A DNA stretch of 41,392 nucleotides. Source: Actinomycetota bacterium (GTDB lineage: Bacteria; Actinomycetota; Acidimicrobiia; Spongiisociales; UBA5794). Below the pieces are notes generated by a model. The model searched no databases. It was not told the DNA's origin and saw only the letters and a program-made list of their open reading frames with translations. Position 1 is the stretch's first letter; each line of letters starts with the position of its first letter. The DNA is taken from positions 1 through 41,392 of the forward strand of contig JASJXX010000012.1 of assembly GCA_030123765.1 (NCBI GenBank), given 5' to 3'. The translations under genes were made by a program, and so were the position numbers. Positions 1-8,445 of the stretch are shown one piece after another.

Positions 1-47
1 GCGGGTGGCGACGCGGACGCGGTCGGGGCTGTGACGCTCGAACTGGC

Positions 48-611
48 TCAGAAGTCGTCGAGCCAACCTTCTGCTTCTTCGACCATGTACATGCTCACGG
101 CGTGCACACGATCGAGCACGTCACAGAGCGTGTCCTGTTGGAAGATGATGTCCGGAAGCGACTGTTTGGCGGCACCCACGACAGAGAGGCGGCGGTCTTT
201 CGTATCAGAGAGCGCAGCCATCGACTCGACGGCGGAGACCTCGATGGGCAGGTCGATGCCCCCGATCCCGGCAAGCTCTGCCGAGAGCACGAGGATGTCC
301 GGCGGGTGCTGGAGCGGGGGGAGCGACCAGTTGAAGAAGAAGGTGACCTCGTACTCCCCGTCCTCGTCCTCAGGCACGCCATCTGACGCATTCAACGCGT
401 CCTCGAACCGCAGCAGCAACCGCGGTTCGACGTCCAGGGCGATGTGGAGATCGAGAGGGCCGGCGCACGCTTCTGCAGGATGCAGGTCGATCTCCCATGA
501 CTGGCGCAAGGTGTACGTCTCGACGAAGTGGCGCTCGTCATGCACGTGGAAACCATGCTCCGTCGCGTGATCCTTGAGATAGGTGACAGCAGAAGCAATG
601 TCCACAGCCAT
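48..611 (-). CDS. hypothetical protein, 187 aa
   Basis: Intact ORF; its start overlaps the stop of the upstream minus-strand gene (TGATG); no family recognised. Confidence 0.7.
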   Translation of the reverse strand: MAVDIASAVTYLKDHATEHGFHVHDERHFVETYTLRQSWEIDLHPAEACAGPLDLHIALDVEPRLLLRFEDALNASDGVPEDEDGEYEVTFFFNWSLPPLQHPPDILVLSAELAGIGGIDLPIEVSAVESMAALSDTKDRRLSVVGAAKQSLPDIIFQQDTLCDVLDRVHAVSMYMVEEAEGWLDDF

Positions 612-1063
612 CAGGCAACCTCCTCCTCGTGGATCTCGACACCACCCAGAATGGCCAGGGCGTCCACAAGCAGCAGGGGTGCGCCATCGTCGGACCCGTC
701 GGGGTCGGTCAGATTCTCGACGCCCCCCATCACAGCCCGGCTCATGAGCTCGACGCGCCAGTGCGCCGGTACGACGACGTCGATCCCTCCCATGAACGCG
801 CGCAGAACGAGTGTGGCACCCGGTTCGAGGGTGACGTCGAGCAGATCGAGCTCGATTCCGCCCATGAACGCCACGGCACGACCCTCCCGCAGACTGCTTG
901 CCCTGCTCTCGAGCACCGCGCCATCGAGAGCTGCGACAACCGAGAAGGTGTCGTCGGTCTCGCCTCCGTACGAAGGCACCCGGTCGCGCACAACGACCGC
1001 AGCGACGACGCTCGAGGCGGTAAGAGCGAACAACCCGAAGGCGAGACGATTGAGGAACCTCAC
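611..1063 (-). CDS. LiaF/DUF2154-like membrane-anchored protein with repeated MGGIE-type motifs
   Basis: N-terminal TM segment; repeats FMGGIELDLLD, FMGGIDVVVP, VMGGVENLTD, ILGGVEIHEE; GTG start 6 nt after TAGGTT. Confidence 0.65.
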   Translation of the reverse strand: MRFLNRLAFGLFALTASSVVAAVVVRDRVPSYGGETDDTFSVVAALDGAVLESRASSLREGRAVAFMGGIELDLLDVTLEPGATLVLRAFMGGIDVVVPAHWRVELMSRAVMGGVENLTDPDGSDDGAPLLLVDALAILGGVEIHEEEVA

Positions 1064-1096
1064 GGAGTCAACCTACCAGCCGGACCTGCTTATCGG

Positions 1097-1987
1097 TCAG
1101 GGGATCGGCAACGCTGGCTGCGTATGCGCGAGCCCCCATCGTTGGACCGCTGCGACGGAGGCAACCACGACGGCGACACCTACCCACTGCACAGGGTCAA
1201 GCGCCTGGCTGAGGATTATGGAAGCCGTGAAGGCAGCGATCGCGGGTTCAACCGTTGCGATGACGCCCACAATCCCTGACGGTATGAGCCGCAGCGCTGC
1301 GAACTCAGCGATGAATGGGATTGCCGTCCCCATCACCCCGATGATCGCAAGATCGATCCACGCGCGCGCCCCAATTGACGTCGGGAAGGTCCATACGGGG
1401 AGAACAGTGATCCAGAACAGAGAGGCGAACACGAATCCCCACGTCGCGATCTGTACGGGTCGATAGGTCTTCCCGAGGTACTCGCCGTAGATGAGGTACA
1501 GAGCGAAGGCGGCCGCAGAGGCAAGCCCGGCTCCCACACCCAGGACATCCGAACCGTCAAGAGTCCACGCCTTCGTGACGAACCCGACGCCAACGACGGC
1601 AGTTCCAGCTGCAGCCCACACCATCGGATGTACCGCGAGCTTCCTGATCACAACCATCCACGCGAGCACGAGAATCGGCCCGAGAAACTGGATCGTCGCT
1701 CCCGGCCCGACACCGAGCGCGTCGAGCGACCAGTAGAAGGTCACGTTGACGAACGCGAGGTTCAGTCCGAGCAACGCGAATCTCCACAATCCGCTGCCGG
1801 GATGCAACGCACCCTTCCACGCCGCGTAAGGGACGAGGAGGGCGACAGCGATCAGCGACCGGGCCTCAGCGACCCTGGCAGGGGGGACAACATCGAAGAC
1901 GCCACCCGCGATGGCGCCGGAGATACCCCAGAGAGTTGCGGCAAAGAGGGTGAGGAGAGCACCTCGGGTGGCACGGTCGTCGGTCAT
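1097..1987 (-). CDS. EamA/DMT family transporter
   Basis: About 10 TM segments, two EamA-like halves; ATG 6 nt after TAGGCT. Confidence 0.85.
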   Translation of the reverse strand: MTDDRATRGALLTLFAATLWGISGAIAGGVFDVVPPARVAEARSLIAVALLVPYAAWKGALHPGSGLWRFALLGLNLAFVNVTFYWSLDALGVGPGATIQFLGPILVLAWMVVIRKLAVHPMVWAAAGTAVVGVGFVTKAWTLDGSDVLGVGAGLASAAAFALYLIYGEYLGKTYRPVQIATWGFVFASLFWITVLPVWTFPTSIGARAWIDLAIIGVMGTAIPFIAEFAALRLIPSGIVGVIATVEPAIAAFTASIILSQALDPVQWVGVAVVVASVAAVQRWGLAHTQPALPIP

Positions 1988-2046
1988 TGGGCGAGCCTAG
2001 AGATGTGCCGGATCTTGTAGTATCACCGAGCCCTGAGAGAGGAATC

Positions 2047-2247
2047 ATGCAGCCGCAGGTTCTCTTCGTCTGCGTTCACAATGCCGGTCGATCCCAGATC
2101 GCGGCCGCGTTATTGGAGCACTACGCGATGGGCAGGATCCAAGTGCGCTTGGTGAGAGAGAATCGACCGGTTCATGCGGATGCTTCTGTGAGAGTCCGTC
2201 AATTGATTGCAACGGATCAGGTGCTCAGTGGGTTCTATTGGATATGA
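2047..2247 (+). pseudogene. Truncated low-molecular-weight phosphatase/arsenate reductase (ArsC-like) fragment
   Basis: MQPQVLFVCVHNAGRSQIAAALLEHYAMGRIQVR matches the N-terminal P-loop of the LMW-PTP/ArsC family; the next ~30 codons are unrecognisable and the rest of the fold is missing. Confidence 0.6.
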
Positions 2248-2789
2248 GAGAACGTGACGTGAGCGAAGATGTCGAGATCCAACGTGCCCTGATCAAGGAC
2301 CGCGACGCAGGATTCACCATGTTGGTGCACACGTTTCAGCCAGGGATCTACTCGGGCGTACGTCGCATGACGAACGGACACGCGGATGCAGAGGAGATCG
2401 CCCAGGACACGTTCCTTCGCGCATACCGCGCCCTCGCGGGATACGAGAAGGAGAGAATCCGCACACTTCAGCTGCGGGCATGGCTGTGGACGATCGCCCT
2501 CAATCTGTGCCGGAACCGGGCAAGTCGTAGCGCACCCGAATCCCCGAAACCCTCCATCACGGCGGAGAGCACCCACGATGAGATACCGCTTGATGCCGCC
2601 GCGTGGAACAGGCGCCTGGACCGGCTGTCACCTCACCAGAGAGCCGCCGTCGTCCTGCGACACATCGTCGACCTCCCCATCGCCGACATCGCTGCGATCT
2701 CAGGGAGACCGGAGGGAACCGTGAAAGCTGATATCTCGCGTGGGCTCAACAGACTACGAGACTCGATGGAGGCGGAGGCAGTGCGATGA
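2244..2789 (+). CDS. RNA polymerase ECF-type sigma-70 factor
   Basis: Region 2 (ADAEEIAQDTFLRAYRAL...LRAWLWTIALNLCRN) and region 4 (LSPHQRAAVVLRHIVDLPIADIAAISGRPEGTVKADISRGLNRLR). Confidence 0.9.
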   Translation: MRERDVSEDVEIQRALIKDRDAGFTMLVHTFQPGIYSGVRRMTNGHADAEEIAQDTFLRAYRALAGYEKERIRTLQLRAWLWTIALNLCRNRASRSAPESPKPSITAESTHDEIPLDAAAWNRRLDRLSPHQRAAVVLRHIVDLPIADIAAISGRPEGTVKADISRGLNRLRDSMEAEAVR

Positions 2790-3379
2790 ACGATATAGAA
2801 CGGATGCTCGCCGACCTCAATGAGGTGCCGCCACTCGAACTGGAGGGCAGAACGATCTTCGAAGCGGGGGCAGCCGATCTCGTCGCCCGCATTGACAGTC
2901 CGTTCGGGCTGCTCTGGATCGCCTGGTCGAAGCGCGGCATCACCGCGCTCACCCCGACATTCGCGTCTCGTACGATCGGTGAGTTCGCTGAGCACCACAG
3001 GCGCATCTCGTACAGAGCTCAAGCAATCCCGAGACTCATGGCAGCCGAGATAGAAGATGCACTCGAGACCGGAGACTCCTCAGCGCTCGCATTCGACCTT
3101 ACGGGCCTCACCGGGTTCCAACGCTCCGTACTCGAGGTGTGCGCGACCATCCGTCCAGGTACGGTTCGCCCGTATGGATGGATCGCCCAGGAGGTCCGCC
3201 GGAGCGGGGCAGCGAGAGCCGTCGGCACGGCCCTCGCGAGAAACCCTATCCCGCTGCTCATCCCCTGCCACAGGGTCGTCCGATCCGACGGATCGGTCGG
3301 CAGCTACGCCTTCGGGTCGGCGATGAAACGCGAGCTCCTCGAACGCGAGAACGCGCCACTTCCTCTGTCCCAGAGCTAG
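2786..3379 (+). CDS. ogt: Methylated-DNA--protein-cysteine S-methyltransferase (Ogt/MGMT family)
   Basis: Active-site motif IPCHRVVRSDGSVGSYAFG preceded by the FQRSVLEVCATIRPGTVRPYGWIAQEV wHTH-like region; ATGA overlap with the sigma factor gene. Confidence 0.88.
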   Translation: MNDIERMLADLNEVPPLELEGRTIFEAGAADLVARIDSPFGLLWIAWSKRGITALTPTFASRTIGEFAEHHRRISYRAQAIPRLMAAEIEDALETGDSSALAFDLTGLTGFQRSVLEVCATIRPGTVRPYGWIAQEVRRSGAARAVGTALARNPIPLLIPCHRVVRSDGSVGSYAFGSAMKRELLERENAPLPLSQS

Positions 3380-3417
3380 CGCTCTTGGACAGAAAAAGAC
3401 CCGTCTAGTCTCCGCTC

Positions 3418-5094
3418 ATGGATTTAGTCGAGATGGTGCGGACCTCGGTCATCGGTGCGGACAATGTGGTGCCCGGCCCATTCGGGCCACGCAAGATGAC
3501 CTACGCCGACTACGCGGCGTCGGGGAGGTCGTTGAGCTTCATCGAGGACTACATCAGAGACGTCGTCCTCCCCCTCTACGCCAATACGCACACGGAGGCG
3601 TCCGGCACCGGCGTCCAGACCTCCCGATTCAGGGAGGATGCACGCGAGATGATCCGTCGGTGCGTGAACGCGTCTGATGACTACGCCATCATCTTCGTCG
3701 GCAGTGGGAGCACGGGTGCCATCGATCGCATGCTCAGAGTTCTGGGCCTTCTCATACCGGACGTCCTCGAATCGGAGTACCACATCACGGATGCGATCCC
3801 TTCCGAGGAGCGACCTGTCGTCTTCATCGGTCCGTTCGAGCATCACTCGAACGAGCTGCCGTGGCGAGAGTCGATCGCCGATGTCGTCAAGATCGGTGAG
3901 GACGCCGACGGACACATTGACCAGGTTCAACTGGAGAAGGAACTCAAACGCTACCTGCATCGACCGCTCCGTATCGGGTCGTTCTCCGCTGCATCGAACG
4001 TAACGGGAATCCTCTCCGACACCAGAGGAATCACGGCACTTCTGCACACCTACGGAGCCCTGTCGTTCTGGGATTTCGCTGCTGCCGCCCCGTACGTCTC
4101 GATCGACATGCAACCTGCTGAGACACCGGAGGCTTACAAGGACGCGATCTTCATCTCGGTACACAAGATGATCGGGGGGCCGGGAACACCCGGACTTCTC
4201 ATCGCTCGGAAAGAACTCTTCAAGAATGCCGTGCCCTCGGTACCAGGTGGCGGGACGGTCGCGTTCGTCAGGCCAGACAGCCACGAGTACGTCACCGACA
4301 TCGAGCAGAGGGAGGAGGGCGGCACTCCTGCAATAGTGGAGTCGATCCGCGCCGGACTCGTGTTCCAGCTCAAGGACGCGGTCGGATCGAAGCGCATCCG
4401 CGGGCTCGAGGAGCGGTTCATCACCAAAGCCATCGCATCGTGGTCCGGCAACCCGCATCTTGAGATTCTCGGCAATCCTGATGCAGAGCGGCTCTCGATC
4501 GTGTCGTTCGTTGTGCGACACGCAGGCAAGTATCTCCACCACAATTTCGTAGTCGCCGTGCTCAACGACCTCTTCGGGATTCAGTCGCGAGGCGGGTGCT
4601 CCTGTGCCGGCCCCTATGGCCACACGCTGCTCGGCATCGACGACGAACACTCAGACGAGATCAGCCACGAGGTATTACTTGGCTGCGAAGGCATCAAACC
4701 AGGCTGGGTTCGCATCAGCTTCAACTATTTCATCTCTGACACCGTGTTCGACTTCATCATCGACGCGGTGCACATCATCGCGACGCACGGCTGGAAGTTG
4801 CTCCCCTGGTACCGATTCGATCCCACCACCGCGGCGTGGGTTCACGTCGACGGCCGGGGCGAACCACCCTTCTCCTTGTTCGACATCGACTACGGCGAGG
4901 GGGCCATGCAGTACGACACACGGCCAGCGCACGCGCCAGACACGGTTCTGGCCCTCTATCTGGAAGAGGCACGCGCACGCTTCGACTCGATCGTACCCAG
5001 CCAAGCTCCCGTCCAGTCTCCCGTCGAAGCGTCAGCATCATTCGAGAATCTGCGTTGGTTCCTTCTCCCCGAGGAGATACGCTCCCGTGGGTAG
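3418..5094 (+). CDS. Aminotransferase class V-fold PLP-dependent enzyme (cysteine desulfurase-like)
   Basis: SVHKMIGGPGTPGLL PLP-lysine region and RGGCSCAGPYGH Cys motif; start 6 nt after TAGTCT. Confidence 0.85.
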   Translation: MDLVEMVRTSVIGADNVVPGPFGPRKMTYADYAASGRSLSFIEDYIRDVVLPLYANTHTEASGTGVQTSRFREDAREMIRRCVNASDDYAIIFVGSGSTGAIDRMLRVLGLLIPDVLESEYHITDAIPSEERPVVFIGPFEHHSNELPWRESIADVVKIGEDADGHIDQVQLEKELKRYLHRPLRIGSFSAASNVTGILSDTRGITALLHTYGALSFWDFAAAAPYVSIDMQPAETPEAYKDAIFISVHKMIGGPGTPGLLIARKELFKNAVPSVPGGGTVAFVRPDSHEYVTDIEQREEGGTPAIVESIRAGLVFQLKDAVGSKRIRGLEERFITKAIASWSGNPHLEILGNPDAERLSIVSFVVRHAGKYLHHNFVVAVLNDLFGIQSRGGCSCAGPYGHTLLGIDDEHSDEISHEVLLGCEGIKPGWVRISFNYFISDTVFDFIIDAVHIIATHGWKLLPWYRFDPTTAAWVHVDGRGEPPFSLFDIDYGEGAMQYDTRPAHAPDTVLALYLEEARARFDSIVPSQAPVQSPVEASASFENLRWFLLPEEIRSRG

Positions 5095-5974
5095 TGCTGC
5101 ACCGTCCTGGTTCGACGCCGCCGTGGCAGCCGAACCGACCGAACGCGACATCCAGGTCGCGGGAACCCGTATCCGGTACCTGTCATGGGGCGATGCCGAG
5201 AAGCCGGGGCTGGTCTTCGTCCATGGAGGTGCAGCCCACGCACATTGGTGGTCGTTCATCGCCCCCCTCTTCACGAGCCAGTGGCACGCAGTCGCGATCC
5301 ATCTCTCCGGCCACGGCGACTCGGGGAGACGAGACACGTACACCCACGAGCTGTGGGCAGAAGAGGTCATGGCTGTCGCCGACGATGCTGGCTTCCCCGG
5401 TCCTCCCGTGATCGTAGGACACAGCCTCGGCGGGATGGTGACCATCCAGACCGCAGCCTCCTACGGGAACGATCTCGCAGGGGCCGTGATCATCGACGCC
5501 CCGGTCCGGAGGCCGGTACCGGAGTCAGAGGAGAGCCGCTCGGGCCGGGCCTTTCGAGCACCCGGCACCTATCGGACTCTTGATGAGGCTGTGAGCCACT
5601 TCAGGCTCATCCCCCCCCAACCGTGCGACAACGAGTACATCGTCGACTACATCGCACGGATGTCTCTGCGCGCGACCGACGCCGGCTGGGCATGGAAGTT
5701 CGATCCGAAGATCTTCGCCGGCACTCTGGTCGCTCTCAGGGATCAGCTCACGTCCGTGAATTGCAGGGTCGCGCTGTTCACCGGGGAGCGGTCCGTTGTC
5801 GTCCCCCCCGACACGGCAGCGTACATGTACGAACTCATGGGGCGCGTCTCGCCCGTGATCGAGATTCCCGAGGCATACCACCACGTGACCCTCGACCAGC
5901 CACTCGCCTTCGTGGCAGCCCTGAGAACGCTTCTCGCCGACTGGCACCACTCGGTTGCATTCCGGCGAACCTGA
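5087..5974 (+). CDS. Alpha/beta hydrolase
   Basis: VFVHGGAAHAHWW oxyanion region, VGHSLGGMV nucleophile elbow, late AYHHVTLDQP His; GTG start inferred, 8-nt overlap with upstream gene. Confidence 0.85.
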   Translation: MGSAAPSWFDAAVAAEPTERDIQVAGTRIRYLSWGDAEKPGLVFVHGGAAHAHWWSFIAPLFTSQWHAVAIHLSGHGDSGRRDTYTHELWAEEVMAVADDAGFPGPPVIVGHSLGGMVTIQTAASYGNDLAGAVIIDAPVRRPVPESEESRSGRAFRAPGTYRTLDEAVSHFRLIPPQPCDNEYIVDYIARMSLRATDAGWAWKFDPKIFAGTLVALRDQLTSVNCRVALFTGERSVVVPPDTAAYMYELMGRVSPVIEIPEAYHHVTLDQPLAFVAALRTLLADWHHSVAFRRT

Positions 5975-6001
5975 CCCCTTCCGGTAGGATGCCTTCTAAT
6001 A

Positions 6002-6661
6002 ATGGCGCACTCACGAGATGATCAGCTCACGCTCGACCAGGCGTATCAGGCGGCGTATCTTTGGCTTGACTATGTCGGCGAGCCGCCGATCGAGATCTCG
6101 GAGCCGTCGCACGGTGCCGTCGAACTGGTCACACAGACTGCGTTCGTGAGGATCAGATCGAGCGATGGACCGGTCGAGCAGTCGTCCGTGCTCGCTCTGC
6201 TTCGTGCTGCAGATCGGGGAAAGAGACTCATGTTGTTCTCACCCTCAGGGTTCTCCCCTGGAGCTCTCTCGATCGCCGAGACCCAGGGAATCGCGCTATT
6301 CAGCCTTGACAAACACGGCCGCACGACCCCAGAGACCACACATGCCCGATCGATCGCACCACATACGGAACCAGATCCACCTTTCGCTCCACCACCCGAG
6401 GACAGTGACGACGACGACTTCCGGTCCTACACACCACTACCCACCACTACCGATGACGGGCCGCTAGGGCAGCAGGACGTCGAGGGCATCGATGCAGCCC
6501 ACACCGACTGGTCAGACTGCCCATCCTGCGGAACGACCCATTACCGAAACGCACATTTCTGCAAGAGCTGTGGAACGAGGCTTCGCACGGCGTCGGGTGG
6601 GGAGCAAGCGCAGATGCGGTGCCGCAGCTGCGGGAGCCGCGACATCGACCCGGCCGGATAG
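6002..6661 (+). CDS. Zinc-ribbon protein with N-terminal Mrr/restriction-endonuclease-like domain
   Basis: CPSCGTTHYRNAHFCKSCGTRL and MRCRSCGS zinc ribbons; LMLFSPSGFSPGALSIAETQGIALFSLD resembles the C-terminal part of Mrr-like domains. Confidence 0.6.
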   Translation: MAHSRDDQLTLDQAYQAAYLWLDYVGEPPIEISEPSHGAVELVTQTAFVRIRSSDGPVEQSSVLALLRAADRGKRLMLFSPSGFSPGALSIAETQGIALFSLDKHGRTTPETTHARSIAPHTEPDPPFAPPPEDSDDDDFRSYTPLPTTTDDGPLGQQDVEGIDAAHTDWSDCPSCGTTHYRNAHFCKSCGTRLRTASGGEQAQMRCRSCGSRDIDPAG

Positions 6662-6676
6662 CCAGATCCTCAACGG

Positions 6677-7255
6677 TTAGTTGGAGATCTTTCGCCTCAT
6701 AGCACGATGTTTGCGTTCCGCTGCATCCGAGCCCTCGACGGACAGGGATGCTCCCGCGAGCTCCATGCGCCGTTCGAGAGCGCTTCGGAACTTCCGCGGA
6801 CACGCCCCGAACCCCGAGAGGGGGACAACCTCGCCCCGAGCAAATCGTGCTCGTTCTTCGCCATCCACCGGGACAGGAGGAAGAACACCGAAAGGCTGGC
6901 CCGGAATCGTGCCCTGCTCAAGACGAGTGATCGCTCCCTCTCCTTCAGGCGAGATCGACATCTCGACGTACCAGGGGAGGAACTCGGACCTCTCGTCGTA
7001 CACGAGGCTGATGTCGCTGAACGCCTCGTAAGGAATCCGGTACGCGTGATCCGACGGATCGTCCCCGACGACATAGAACAACGCCCTATCCGAGAGCAAC
7101 CAGAACAACACAGCCCGCTCCGAATCGCGCCTGTCAAGGCCGGCAGCGGAACGGTCGAGAGTCTCGTCACCGACGGCGAGCGGACGCGCCTTCGTCTTGG
7201 CCTCGCCTCGTCCGAGGTCGAGCACCGTCTGTTTGAAAGAGTGCAAGATGGGCAT
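6677..7255 (-). CDS. hypothetical protein, ~192 aa
   Basis: Coding-like ORF; start chosen at MPILHSFKQTVL, 6 nt after TACCCT. Confidence 0.65.
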   Translation of the reverse strand: MPILHSFKQTVLDLGRGEAKTKARPLAVGDETLDRSAAGLDRRDSERAVLFWLLSDRALFYVVGDDPSDHAYRIPYEAFSDISLVYDERSEFLPWYVEMSISPEGEGAITRLEQGTIPGQPFGVLPPVPVDGEERARFARGEVVPLSGFGACPRKFRSALERRMELAGASLSVEGSDAAERKHRAMRRKISN

Positions 7256-7396
7256 CTCCCAAGGGTAGGCGATCGGCAGGCGACTCTGGCCTCTCTTCCT
7301 GGAGCGGAGGGCGGAGCGGCACCGTTCTCGTCGCTCACCGGCGACCCTCCTCCCGATCCCGGGAGGAGCCCCTCCGTACCCGCTACCTTCACCCAC

Positions 7397-8209
7397 ATGG
7401 CAAGAGATCTCAGGGCGACGGGACACGAGCAGGCGTGGTCGTGGCCCCTTGCTGACTGGGATCGGATGTGGAAACCCTCCCGGTGGCTGAAGAGGCCGCC
7501 ACGACCTCACAAAGCGCACCTATTCCACCTCGTCGCGATCCTCGTTCTCGCTTCGTACGCCAACATCGTTGCCAACAAGCTGCTCGACGATGCATGGCAC
7601 ATCCCGTTCAATCTCGGCGTTCTCGCCGCAGCGCTTCTGATCGCGCGACGGGCCGGAACGACGTGGACCTCCATGGGCCTCCGCAAGGACCAGGGGAGGC
7701 GAAGCATCGAGGTGGGCACCGTCGTCATCGCCGTCATCGCCGCCGCGGTGGCCCTCGGCGTCGCACTCCCCGCGACGCGCGCGCTGTTCAATGACGATCG
7801 GATCGTTTCAAACTCAGTCGGATGGGTCCTCTTCCAGGCAGTCGTACGCGTCCCCCTCGCGACAGCACTCTACGAGGAAGTTCTCTTCCGCGGGATCGTC
7901 TTCGGCATGCTCATCCGGCGCTATTCGCCTCTCGTCGCAGCTCTCATCTCCTCGACACTCTTCGGCCTCTGGCACACTCTCCCGACAATGGACACCCTCC
8001 ACATGAATCCTGCGGGGACCGTGTTTACGGAGATGATCGGGCTCGGGGGCGCCATCGCGGGTGCCATCGCAGGCACCTTCGTCGCCGGACTCGGGTTCCT
8101 GTGGATACGCCTCTACGCGAACAGCACCTTCGCTGCTGTACTCGCCCACATCGGGACGAATTCGGTCGCGATGCTCGGGTCGCTCGTCGTCGTGCACCTG
8201 CTCTCGTAG
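7397..8209 (+). CDS. CPBP family intramembrane metalloprotease
   Basis: EEVLFRGIVFGML and FGLWH motifs, multiple TM segments; ATG 7 nt after TACCTT. Confidence 0.88.
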   Translation: MARDLRATGHEQAWSWPLADWDRMWKPSRWLKRPPRPHKAHLFHLVAILVLASYANIVANKLLDDAWHIPFNLGVLAAALLIARRAGTTWTSMGLRKDQGRRSIEVGTVVIAVIAAAVALGVALPATRALFNDDRIVSNSVGWVLFQAVVRVPLATALYEEVLFRGIVFGMLIRRYSPLVAALISSTLFGLWHTLPTMDTLHMNPAGTVFTEMIGLGGAIAGAIAGTFVAGLGFLWIRLYANSTFAAVLAHIGTNSVAMLGSLVVVHLLS

Positions 8210-8210
8210 C

Positions 8211-8239
8211 TTGACATCCGCCGAAACGTCCGCGAGCAT
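8211..8239 (+). promoter_or_regulatory. Putative promoter of the ABC exporter operon
   Basis: TTGACA (8211-8216), 17-nt spacer, GAGCAT (8234-8239). Confidence 0.4.
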
Positions 8240-8286
8240 GGTCCGGTCTGGTCCCTGGGGACCGGGTTCGCTGCTGAGGAGGGTCG

Positions 8287-8349
8287 ATGATCAGGCTGAA
8301 CACGCCGAATCTGTCATCAGCGACTCTCGCGCGCGCCCGGATGCGGTAG
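8287..8349 (+). CDS. Putative 20-aa leader peptide MIRLNTPNLSSATLARARMR
   Basis: GAGGAGGG Shine-Dalgarno at 8276-8283 and ATG at 8287 in the 236-nt ABC operon leader. Confidence 0.4.
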   Translation: MIRLNTPNLSSATLARARMR

Positions 8350-8445
8350 CTACAGCCCCTCCCCCGCTCTCGAGACCCGCCCTCATGTGACGGCTCCGCT
8401 GTTCATGAACCCTGTCTCACCTCTCCGATCCTTCAAGGACTACCC

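Noticed and set aside
1-34. Possible 3' end of a plus-strand gene (frame ending ...RVATRTRSGL*)
   Set aside because: Only about 10 codons visible; cannot be distinguished from chance
31-570. 179-aa plus-strand ORF at the window start
   Set aside because: Ser/Arg-rich translation antisense to the more plausible 48-611 minus-strand gene
3424-4650. 408-aa minus-strand ORF opposite the PLP-dependent enzyme gene
   Set aside because: Charged, low-complexity translation antisense to a clearly recognisable gene; a typical mirror ORF in high-GC DNA
6707-7396. N-terminal 230-aa extension of the CPBP protease ORF
   Set aside because: Overlaps the opposite-strand gene 6677-7255 and lacks membrane-protein character; ATG 7397 is a better start
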